DNA of 64,000 nucleotides. It comes from Saxidomus purpurata. Lineage: Eukaryota > Mollusca > Bivalvia > Venerida > Veneridae. A program made the translations under genes and the position numbers. The stretch spans positions 22,847,206 to 22,911,205 of the forward strand of contig JAFMSR010000015.1 in the NCBI GenBank assembly GCA_022818135.1, read 5' to 3'. The notes under the pieces are model-generated. The model was not told the DNA's origin and did not search any database. It was given only the letters and a program-made list of their open reading frames with translations. Below, piece by piece: positions 49,207 to 60,150 of this stretch (position 1 is its first letter; every line of letters begins with the position of its first letter).

Positions 49207-51297
49207 AAAACTTCTGAAATATTTCATCAAGTGAAACTTATGATTTATGTATACAACACGAAGCCCTACTACAGTTTGCTATCTCAGATAAATCAAGGAT
49301 TAATCAAAACTGACTGAAAAATGAGTAGCTACAGTTTTTAGACTTTTCTTCTTATTACCCCACTGGTTGCTGATAATTGTTAAGTGAGTCAATGTTTGGA
49401 AACATCCATGAATAGCTGATCACAGCAGTCCTCCAGTAAGCTTAGTATTTACTTTGGTGTAATGAAAGATTTAATAACTGTTTGCTTATCCTTGTTATAA
49501 ATCTTTTATACACTGAAGTCTCCTTGAAGTTACAGGAAGATACCAGTCTGCACAGGAATCATGGAAATACAGTCAAACCTGAGAACAAAGGCCAATAACT
49601 GGAAGAGGATCAAGGAGCTTTAGTTGATAGGTGACCCCTATGTTGCAATGACAAGAAACATTTCTTGTCTCATACAAGGATGCTACAGAGCTTAGCTTGG
49701 TGGAAAACTCCTGCACATAGTTTCATAGGAGACAAGTTTAAGACAACAACCTACCATACCAATAGCTCTGGATAAGCTTTTGTCTCAGATAAGCAAACTA
49801 GACCAGTACAAGTTCTCAAGTAATTGATTGGATCAAAGGCCATGCAGAGACAACCAGACATAGCTTAGAGCTTAAGTGTCTGCCATGACATGTCGGTGAC
49901 ACCAAAGTCTTCCAGCAATAACACCTATATCAGTTCTCTTGATACTTTCATTATAAAATACCTGTAACATCGTTTCATACAAAATTGTATTGCTTTAAAT
50001 TTGGCATGTTGTAAAAACTTAACATAAACTTGAAATTATTCTCATCATTAAGGTTTCATGCTAACTCTATTCTAGTGTCTCGGTCTTCTATCATATACTT
50101 TAACAATGTGAAGCAAACAAAAGTTAATCTTTTATAACTTTTATATTTGAAAGGAAATATGATTTCATCACAGTACAATTTCTTACAAAATTGAGACATT
50201 TAATTTAACTTCGCTAGCAATAGCAACCAGCTCAGGCGTTGAAAATGAAACATATTTTGTTGTGTGATTTCAGATTTTGTTTAAAATTTTTATTACAATT
50301 ATTCCTCAAAACCTAGAGTGCCAAGATGACCCTATTTTGTTGAAACAATACATTACCTACTTGTGACCAAATGTAACCAATTTCAACCATGTAATATATC
50401 ATAAACACAAACATTCTGGTGACTAAATTTCCTTTAGATTGGATGTCATATGTGACCTCTACAGTATTCAGAGAAGAAGGTGTCTTCCTTGAAAACCAGT
50501 GTTTCTATCAAGAGATGTTACTGCAGTGGCAACAACTCAGATCTAACTGGAATGTGACTTTGATATGCAGTTAGATTTGTGTCCATGTAGTACAAACTTG
50601 TGGTTGAAAGTAATTAAAAAGTTCCATAAAAGGACTTCGTTTCAACATAATATGCATTTTAGACAGTGATGTTGTTGTGAGTTACCAAACACATATAGCA
50701 TGTTATTATACCCATGCTATCGCTCATGTGCGTTCAGAAAGTTCTAAGTAAGGGATGCTCTGCTAGATTCCTGAAACAGATTTGTTAATTTTCAATTACC
50801 TGTTGAAAGTGATTTTCAGTGAAAAACTGTTGAAGATCATGATCAAGGTGCGCTGATGTTGTAAATGCAAAATCACTTGCTGCCGGCAGATTAAAGGTTT
50901 GATATAATCAAAGACAGACTCGTTGATCTTAAAGTGCAATTCATGCTGAATGCTCCCCTTTGATTTTGAAGAAGTGCAGATAAAAGGTAAGTGTACAAAG
51001 ATTCAAAGAGCAATAACTGTGCAAGAAATGACTCAAACAGAACAATAATAATGTTATACATAAGTACTCAATAACTACTCCTCTTTATTAAGTGCAGCTA
51101 GACATCATGGAGATCATCATTCAGCTAAAGTAATGTCCATTTCCTGAACATAAAACAGAACAATTAGAAACTCTCCAGGTTCTTAATATAATATGTAACT
51201 GGGAAAAAAAAATACTTTCCTGTTAATTAATAAAAACCTTGTTTTTCATTAATATTTGCCATTAAAATGAATAACTTGGAATTATAATTATGTTTAA
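49207..51297. other. Non-coding DNA
   Basis: About 50310-50480 is a worn AGGGCC-family copy (GAGTGCCAAGATGACCCTAT, then CATTCTGGTGAC). Nothing else is recognised. Confidence 0.45.
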
Positions 51298-52506
51298 TGC
51301 CAACTAGAGCTATCACTAAATGTGATTAATACCCCCAAAAGGATTGCTTTATAAACTGAAGAAGTTCGTACCGTAACATAATACCTTGCAAACAAACTAA
51401 AAAGAGATATTGTTCTTGAAGTTCCTCTCATTGTGCTTGACCATTGTATGAAGTTGTATTGAATTCCAACTTGTAGTTTAAAAATGCTCCAGACAGGGAA
51501 AAGTAACAAAGGGCATACACTGTAATTGTCAAGATGGTTTATGGTTCCTGTGCCTGCACTTCCTCTCACTGTGCTTGACCATTGATGAGTTGTATTAATC
51601 CAACCAGAAGTTTTCAAGTTATGTCGGACAAGGAAAAGTAACAAAGGGTTAACTCTGTAATGAGTCAGATGGGTTATGGTTCCTGTGCCTGCCTTCCTCT
51701 AAATGTACTTGACCATTGTATGAGGTTGTACTGAATTCCAACTGTAGTTTTCAGTTATGCTTGGACAAGGAAAAGTAAAAAGGGCAATAACTCGTAATAT
51801 TCAAGATAGAGTTTGTTATTGTCCTGCCTTCCTCTGAGTGTGCTTGATCTTGTATGAAGTTGTATTGAATCAACAAGAGTTTTAGTTATGCTCGGACAAG
51901 GAAAAGTAACAAAGGGCATACTCTGTATGTCAGTGGGTTTAGTTCTTGTGCACTGCACTTCCTCTCAAGTGTTGACCTTGTAGAGTTGATGAATCAACCA
52001 AGTTTTCAGTTATTCGGACAAGAAAGTAACAAAGGGCAATACTCAGTAAATCCAAGATGGTTATAGTTCTTGTACACTGCACTTCCTCTGAGTGTGCTTG
52101 ATCTTGTATAAAGTTGTATTGATCCAACTAGTAGTTTTCAAGTTATGTCGGACAAGGAAAAGTAAAAAGGGCAACCTGTAACAAGATGGGTTATGGTTCT
52201 TTGCCTGCACTTTTCAAATGGCTTGACCATTGTATGAAGTTGTATTGATTCCAACTAGTAGTTTTCAGTTATGTCGGACAAGGAAAAGTAACAAAGGGCA
52301 ATACTCTGTATTAGTCAAGATGGAGTTATAGTTCTTGTGCACTGCATTTCTCAAATGTGCTTGCCTTGTATGAAGTTGTATTATTCCACCAGTAGTTTTC
52401 AGTTATGCTCGACAAGGAAAATGAAGACGCCAGACCGACAACCGACCGACCGCCACCACCCCACCACCACCACCACACCGACCACCACCACCGGGTGCCC
52501 CCCCAA
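51298..52506. mobile_element. Repeat element with ~144-bp core, copy 2, rich in small deletions
   Basis: Head ACTAGAGCTATCACTAAATG with hairpin ATCACTAAATGTGAT, then AATACCCCCAAAAG, a core with about eight units (GACAAGGAAAAGTAACAAAG and variants) and a tail of GACC and CCACCA runs (52432-52506). Relative to copy 1, core units carry many 1-6-bp deletions, for example AGGGCATACTCTG for AGGGCAATAACTCTG and TGCCTGC for TGCACTGC. Minus frames at 51294, 51755 and 51939 are by-products. Confidence 0.75.
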
Positions 52507-53775
52507 CGTAATTACCTGACTGTCTATTTTCTTAGCAAAGATCATGAGGTGTGTAATTAGTAACATTGTCATAAACAATCATCTACCATGGTAATTAATC
52601 TAGAGCTACCTAAAGTCTACTGAAGTTGATGAATACCCCCCAGATGCTGCATTGACATAGTTATTCTACTTTTTTGCAAGTCACTTAGATACAGTAGAGA
52701 AATAATTGCATCACATCCGGATTCTGAGACAGGATGCTCTGTTGCAGTTGTTTGTTGGGAGACTTACATTAGAAGTTTTAACAGATTCCAGCCAAATGAA
52801 ATATTTGAGCGATGAAATGCACAACTAAGCTTGGTACTAATCACTCCTTTGAAGTTTCTTTGGTTTTCAGTTTGTGGTTGCTGAGAAACAGCATAACAAG
52901 GGAAACAACTCAAGGTCAACTACATGCATTAAACAATCCAAGGGCAATAACTCCGTGAAAAAGTATCCCTGCTTAGTATGCTGAAATTTTGTGCTTATCT
53001 CTCCTGTGAATTTTTTGTGAATTTTTGTCAGTGGTTGCGAGTAAATAACCTAATAAACCTCACTATGTACACTATATGTGTGAAAAAATCAAGGGGCAAA
53101 TTTTGTCTACAGATGCAAAGACAGACTATCAGATGGACAAATAAGCATGATCCCAGAATAGTCCCGGTATACTTTGTATTTAGGGATATAGTTACTTATT
53201 TTTCCAAATTTCGTGTTCATCAGACTATTAATAAAACAAAATGCTAGTAACCAGTTGAATTACCTGACAGTAAAGAAATCTAGCTCTCTTATAGCAGTCT
53301 GTGTAAAACATTCATCAAACAGTTTCTAGCAAACAGTTACAGGACTAGACACAAAGGATAAAAAAAATCAAATTGAAAGAGACAAACAAAAATATTATTT
53401 GGCTGTATTTCTGTAGACAATGCATTACGAATAATTCAGTTTGAAAATGATTATGTCAAACATAATCAATTACATCTTAAACTCAGACAAATTTCTGCAA
53501 GTATTGATTCAAGTTTGCACTGTCCAAAGAATCTTGTGGTTTGTTAGAAGTACAGATGAACCTGTAATTTGATCTGTTACAGGGAAACTCTCTACCATGC
53601 ACTCCTTGTAACATAAATCAGTCTGTCTATCAAACATTTTACATTAAACAAACAAACAAAAACATATGTCTAGCTGTAAAAAATAAAACACAGATGAAAA
53701 TTTTATGTTTGTTTACAGAGAGGAGAAAGATAATGAAAATTGTGTTCTTGTTAAACAAGAGATATAAATATCGCA
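52507..53775. other. Non-coding DNA with a worn dispersed repeat
   Basis: About 52800-53140 (GCACAACTAAGCTTGGTACT; AAGGGCAATAACTC; ACAGATGCAAAGACAGAC) corresponds to 29940-30190 and is an old repeat copy. The 89-codon frame at 52978 lies in it and has no domain. Confidence 0.5.
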
Positions 53776-54653
53776 GATGAAAAGTTTAAAACAGTCCAAA
53801 TCTGTTTTATCGAATTCGTTTATCTCAATTTTTCAATATCTCAAGTGGATTTTCTCAGTCCCGATTTTTCCCTTCTTATTCTATATAAATCAACTATGGA
53901 TATTTCGATTTGTTTATCTCGATTTTTTGGATATCTCAACTAAATTTTTGATGCCCAACTGTGATTTTTCCTTAATTTTGACATCCAATATCTAGAGTTG
54001 ACATTTATCACCTGCCAAAAAGTACCAAAAGCTGCACTCGATTGTATTCGTCAATAGAGGTCCAAAAAACACCATGCGCCGCTATTCACTCAGTGAAATT
54101 AATTAAATGGCGCACATGTGTCATTAATTGTTTGTTTGCGACGTTAGCTGTGTAGTATGCGGAATGGGAAATTTGTATTGAATTGACGCAAAACTAAGTA
54201 AATTTATTTGCATTTATAAACAGCAAGAAATGAAGATTCTGTCAATTATACATCGTGTCTTCAATACGTACAAATTAAACAGATTTCATCTCGATATTGA
54301 AAAAAACAAACATGTCGGAGGGCGGAAGTCATAAAATTGTCTGAGCGCCAGTTGAGCAATTCAGAGAAGTGCCTGGTAACCAACCTGGGAGCATATCTGG
54401 ATCGACAAACACTGAGAGTTTTGGAGAAGGACCCGGACCATTTATTTTAGCAGGTCAATATGTACAACACAGTATGTTTGTACAAAGATACATATTATCT
54501 TGCCAAAACGTCTTTCTATCAACAATAATCTTCCTTACCCCACCTATCGAGCATATTTGATCCATTTCGGTTATCTCGATTTTTTCGATATCTCGATTTA
54601 TTTTCTTTGGACCCGAATAAATTGAGATTCAACTGTACAAACTTTTCATCTAC
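53776..54653. mobile_element. Possible pogo/Tigger-like MITE
   Basis: The left end has GATGAAAAGTTTAAAACAGT and the right end is the inverse (CAACTGTACAAACTTTTCATC). Inside, TTTATCTCGATTTTTCGATATCTCGA-type phrases recur near 53815, 53908 and 54560, which is the usual terminal vocabulary of pogo/Tigger MITEs (CAGTTGAATCTC...). The middle (54080-54400) is richer in CpG. The 63-codon frame at 54369 is not transposase-like. A TA duplication is not clear, so boundaries are approximate. Confidence 0.45.
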
Positions 54654-54673
54654 AAAATCTCCATGTGTGATAT

Positions 54674-54718
54674 TTAGACCTAAGTGCTAACAATACCTTA
54701 GCACTGAGGTCTAAATAT
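54674..54718. repeat. 19-bp-arm hairpin
   Basis: ATTTAGACCTAAGTGCTAA, a 7-nt loop, then TTAGCACTGAGGTCTAAAT: 18 of 19 positions pair. It marks the point where the GGTCTAAATAT phrase switches strand just before the 44-bp array. Confidence 0.8.
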
Positions 54719-54769
54719 TTTGTTACTGTTTAACCAGAAGCATTAATAATGCAGATGATAATAATATTG

Positions 54770-55682
54770 TTGTCAACCCAGAGGTCTAAATATCACAGAT
54801 GAAAATTTTGTATAGTTAAACCAGAGGTATAAATATGCCAGATGATAATTTGGTTATTGTTAAACCAGAGGTATAAGTAATACAGATGATAAATGCAGCT
54901 GACAATTTGGTTATTGTTACAGAGGTATAAATAATGCAGCTAACAATTTGGTTATTGTTAAACCAGAGGTATAAATAATGCAGCTGACAATTTGGTTATT
55001 GTTAAACCAGAGGTATAAATAATGCAGCTGACAATTTGGTTATTGTTAAACCAGAGGTATAAATAATGCAGATAACAATTTGGTTATTGTTAAACCAGAG
55101 GTATAAATAATGCAGATAACAATTTGGTTATTGTTAAACCAGAGGTATAAATAATGCAGATAACAATTTGGTTATTGTTAAACCAGAGGTATAAATAATG
55201 CAGCTGACAATTTGGTTATTGTTAAACCAGAGGTATAAATAATGCAGCTGACAATTTGGTTATTGTTAAACCAGAGGTATAAATAATGCAGATAACAATT
55301 TGGTTATTGTTAAACCAGAGGTATAAATAATGCAGCTGACAATTTGGTTATTGTTAAACCAGAGGTATAAATAATGCAGCTGACAATTTGGTTATTGTTA
55401 AACCAGAGGTATAAATAATGCAGCTGACAATTTGGTTATTGTTAAGCCAGAGGTATAAATAATGCAGCTGACAACCAGAGGTATAAATAATGCAGCTGAC
55501 AATTTGGTTATTGTTAAACCAGAGGTATAAATAATGCAGCTGACAATTTGGTTATTGTTAAGCCAGAGGTATAAATAATGCAGCTGACAACCAGAGATAT
55601 AAATAATGCAGCTGACAATTTGGTTATTGTTAAACCAGAGGTATAAATAATGCAGCTGACAATTTGGTTATTGTTAAACCAG
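54770..55682. repeat. 44-bp tandem array, ~19 units
   Basis: The unit is CCAGAGGTATAAATAATGCA then GCTGACAATTTGGTTATTGT and TAAA (54963 to 55007 is 44 bp). Variants are GCTGAC or GATAAC and TAAACC or TAAGCC. At least two units are shortened to about 27 bp (near 55470 and 55588). The first units (54780-54900) are diverged founders. No open frame spans the array. Confidence 0.94.
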
Positions 55683-58600
55683 AAGATGAAACTCATAAAA
55701 TGTTTAAGGCAGACTTTTAATTGTAATTTTCCCATATTATACATTTGAGAACATAATAATTGTGTTTTAATTTTAACACGTCAAAATTTGAAAGACAAGT
55801 TTATATTGACTTTAAAAAATTCAAAACCATCTTACATGCATTTACTTAAAAATTGTCCCATTTAGGAATCAAAGGACTGAAAGTGCTGGAGGATCGATTT
55901 TCTCTGAACAACACAGTCTGCACACATACATGATTGTGTAAATATCAGGACAACACAGACTGTACACATACATGTGTGAATATCAGAATTTTAAGGGGTC
56001 ATTTGTTACCCCCTGCATTAGAATTTGGGGGTCATTTAGAAATTCCGAGGGTCATACTCTTTATGGTAAAAAAATGAAAGGCATGACTATATTATGTTAA
56101 AGAAGTTTTATTTAGTTTACTTCTGTAAAACTGCATGTGATACATCACAAAATGGTGGGTAATCAAAGGGTTGGCAAGACAACAGGTGTTTCTCTTTGGA
56201 TGCTTTCCATTTTGTCACTGCATCTCAAAAGTCAACTTTGTCCACAAATGGAATTTTTCATAAGTGCATTCAACCATAGACATTAAACTTTGATATTATT
56301 TGGCACACTGAAACCCTTTTCAACAGTGACAGTCTGATCGAAATTACTACAAAATGATCATTATAAATCACTCAGAAAGACGTTTTTGTGTCTTCTGTTA
56401 AGGTTCGTCGACCATCTCTTGTTATGCGTCTACAATACTATGATGACAGTATCTAACGAACCAATACACACAAAAACGCAATGGTACAAAATGCGGTTCG
56501 ATCCGCAATCAGAAGACAACAACAACAGAATAGGGTCAAAATTAGACATATCCCATACCGGAAGCGTATTTTGTAAACAACTTATCTTGCATTTCGAAGC
56601 ATTTTGAGGATGCTCATTGCTATTTCTGTTGCATCATTGACAAAATGTGTGCGTCAAAAACGCAGAAAACGCGCTCTCGCTGAAACACTAGATTAGTATC
56701 TCTGGTCGAAATAGAAAACTGTTGTGATCAAAACCGAGTAGGAAAATAGTTCTATACAGAACAGATACCTCGTTGATTTTTAGTTACAAATTATAAGAAA
56801 AACAACAATACAATATGATGCTATTCTGAAATGTTTTGATATTATTTAGATCTGTTACTATATAATTTTTAAAACAGAAGACAGTATAATTCGTAACAAC
56901 TGAATATATGAAACTACTTGTTTGTATGTAAAGCGTTCGGCCGTAAGGAAGCTGCTGTACTCTGTTAACACTGGATCAATTGAAAAATCAATCGATCAAA
57001 AAAGTAACACTAATTTCTGATTGAGACATTATGCTGATTTGCTAAAGCAGTGAATAATCTAGCCATGCGTCCTGCGTCATGTACGCACAAAAATGCAAAG
57101 GACGCAAAGATTTTAAAAATGTGCTTCCTTTAGGACGCAAGCACGTGAAAAGCGGGTCTTAGGTATATGCTCGCGGCAGTTTGTATAAAAGAATTTTGTC
57201 CACGAACTTGCATTGCCTGCGAGTATTTAGAAGAATTTTCACATGAAATCGCTAAAAAATCACGGCACTTCGCGGGTGTAAAATCGCAGCACTTACAGTG
57301 GTGTTTCAGACAGCTATAACAGGACATTAAAGTAGAATTATTTTCCTTGAATTTTGTATACACGTATTATTTTTTTACTTTTGTACATTTATTAAATTCG
57401 AAAATATTTGCCGACTGACGTACATTTGTATAGCATGATATAGTACATAACCAAAATAAAACTTGCTCATATTATTGCGTTGCGCCTCAGCGCAACGTAT
57501 GTTTGGGGTAACGTAACTGAAAGTCACTGGTGAGGTGGCAATGATCAATTTATCACCGTATCGGTAGTAGTGAATAAATTCGTTTTCGATACTGACAAGA
57601 CTTCGTTGAAGTTACTGACATTGAACTAAATTCCACTGGTAAACAATGCAGTATTCTAAATTTGCTACAAAGGCACATAATAGTTAAATGATAAAAATGA
57701 TGAATAATCGTGATTTATATTAAACAATTTTTTTTCGGCAAATAACAGTTCATTTCGGTAAATATTTAGGTATGTGTTAAAACCCTGACCAGACCAGACT
57801 GGAACACACAAAAGGCCGATCGTACCAGAAATTTTCGCCGATATGACTTAAACACAATAGCAATATTATTTCGGTATTAAAAATATCTGCATTTGGTACA
57901 TGTGTAACCAAACTAGATTTTTCATTGTTGAAGTAATAATATTGAGCACTAAGAGCAGTATCGAAACGTTTTCATCTGTAATAGAAACTATAAAATTCAA
58001 TGTTAGTTCACGGAATGGATTTATTTGTGTGTATATAGGCCCGCTAATGTTTTACCGAGTTCTGAGTTTTTGTGTATGTTGTTTTGTTCATATCGGCGGA
58101 AATTTCCGGCACGCTTTCGTGCTTTCCGTGGTGTAGTCTTTTACCCCCAACAATTAAAATTTTCCAAATTGAAAGACCCGCCATTACGATCTTTGCGGGA
58201 CTGTTTCTCCCCATTATGATGGTCAGGAAAATTGTTTAAAAATTTAAAATTCGCATAGAAAGTACAGTAACAATGCATTGAATATAGCCTATGCTCACTA
58301 CAGATGACCACTATATACAATTTACATTCGTAAATATCCATCTTACAGGTCAAGTTCGATTATGGCCACATTTGCACTTAATAATTCAGAGAAACACATG
58401 TGTGCACCTGTATGATAGTCGTTATACATTTTCATACTTGTATGTTACTGAATAGCACAAAGCGGGAGCATCCGTTTCCTTTGGAAACTTTCCTTTGCAC
58501 ACATTTCTAGATTTTGCTCTATTACTCTAGGTAGAAAAACTGACATATTGTAAAAAAAATGATTAAATAGAACACCATCTTATACTTACTACTCTGGGAA

Positions 58601-59409
58601 ATATTACAGTCTGTATGCCACGAAGTTTTCCTTGCAAGAACGGTAATATACACTTCCACTTAATATATTTGTATAAATTTTGTATATATGTCTTTGCACA
58701 GTTATTGTAGTCATAAGCAATTAGTATAACATAAAACAATGCAACCAGGGATTTGACGTGTATATTGTCGTAATTGCAAGACTCAGTGTAATTTGAAAAT
58801 TAAAAAAAAACTTGCTTCTTTCTATTCCTTGGTTTTAATCAATCGGCCCCTGTATTAAAGTTGTAAAGTATATTAAGAGTATCCATGTGATTATATTGTT
58901 ATTGCAAAACATTTTGAAATTCTGACAATACTTCTGGCATTTATTCTTGTTATATTGGAATGGTGGTCACCTTGGATCCAAAACTAGGTAACAAGATCAG
59001 ATCAAGAGATAACTTTTTAGTTTTTATTGCTCTAAAAGTAACATTTTATAACCAATTTTTATTAGAATTAGCCAGAATCTTCCGGTCTTGATGATGACCT
59101 AACTAAATCTGGAACACATATAGATCAAGGTTGATTTTGATCACATTGTGTAATAAGTAGGTCATGCACTCAGGTGGACGATATAGGGTCAATATGGCTA
59201 CTCTTGTTGGCAGTTCTAGTCAAGTGAAGAAAATCAGTCGATTTTATATGTCTCTCTCTAGTTTTTTAACGTCTCAAAATCGTGTTCCGAAGTCTAATAC
59301 AGTTCTGCCTTTAATACAAGTCATCATCATTTCCTTGGGCAACGCTATCTTCTTTGCTGCGACCCGCAGCAACTTTTCTACTTGTACATTGTCTATCCCA
59401 AACTAGTTT
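55683..59409. other. No gene recognised; CpG richer than elsewhere
   Basis: There is a perfect 8-bp-arm hairpin CGTTGCGC-CTCA-GCGCAACG at 57478-57497. From about 56380 the sequence has many CpG dinucleotides compared with most of the window. Frames at 56386..56607, 57130..57363 (-), 57900..58136 and 59164..59406 have no recognised domain. I see no promoter or exon that I can defend. Confidence 0.45.
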
Positions 59410-60030
59410 TTATAATCCAAAATAATCAGACTTGTCACTACCTGTCAAAATATTTGGTCTTTTTAATGCCACGTGCTTCGCTTGGATCAAACAAAACTCA
59501 GCGTCGGCATACACTTTGATCTTGTAACACCTGCGGCTTTATCTTTATGAGTAAAAGAAGTCGCTGTAGAAATTATTTTATTCGACATAGGTAATTCTTT
59601 AAAATAAATAGAAGAAAATTGTTACTCAGAAAAAAATCGGCTTGAAGCGCCGCGATTTTGTTATAAACATAACGTTTATTTTAAATAAAGAATATTTGGA
59701 ACTTTAAAATGTTAATTGAAAATACTTTTCACATTCACAAATTATCAAACATTACTCTATCAGTGGTGTCACATAGCTCGGAATTTCAATGTTGACGTAG
59801 TTAAGTTGTCATCCTTTATGAATGGTCGTATTTTTCCCACATACCGCGACATTCGCGAGTGACAAAATTAATACTTAGTGGAGAATAAACATTGACTAAT
59901 GGCAGCAGATTTTAGAAATACGTAAATGGTAATAAATATTTTCAGTAACTCAATACTTTTAGAAACAATTATATTTGAAAAAAATAAAACACATCACATC
60001 GGCGATTCGCAACGAAAATAATTCGGTGGG
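59410..60030 (-). mobile_element. Remnant related to the 43704..45651 element
   Basis: On the minus strand, the blocks TTGTCACTCGCG ... AAAAATACGA ... AAGGATGACAA (59800-59890) and CACGTGGCATTAAAAAG ... TTTTTGACAG-like ... CTGATTATTTTGGATTATAAAA (59410-59490) match the element at 44095-44165 and 44998-45095 in the same order, with a shorter distance between them. CTTGAAGCGCCGCGATTTTG (59641) matches 45311 but in the opposite relative orientation. No intact terminal repeats were found. Confidence 0.6.
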
Positions 60031-60063
60031 GATGTCCGATTCTATTTTCTGACTTTTTTGGAA

Positions 60064-60141
60064 AGGGACTCATTGTCATTGTTTTGAAAAATGTGCGTCC
60101 CAGGGACTCATTGTTTTGAAAAATGTGCGTCCCAGGGACTC
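60064..60141. repeat. 32-bp direct duplication
   Basis: GGGACTCATTGTTTTGAAAA followed by ATGTGCGTCCCA is present twice in tandem, the first copy with 6 extra bases (TTGTCA), and a third partial AGGGACTCAT follows. Confidence 0.9.
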
Positions 60142-60150
60142 ATATAAATA

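Noticed and set aside
54770..55682. CRISPR-like appearance of the 44-bp array
   Set aside because: Every part of the unit is repeated, so no spacers exist.
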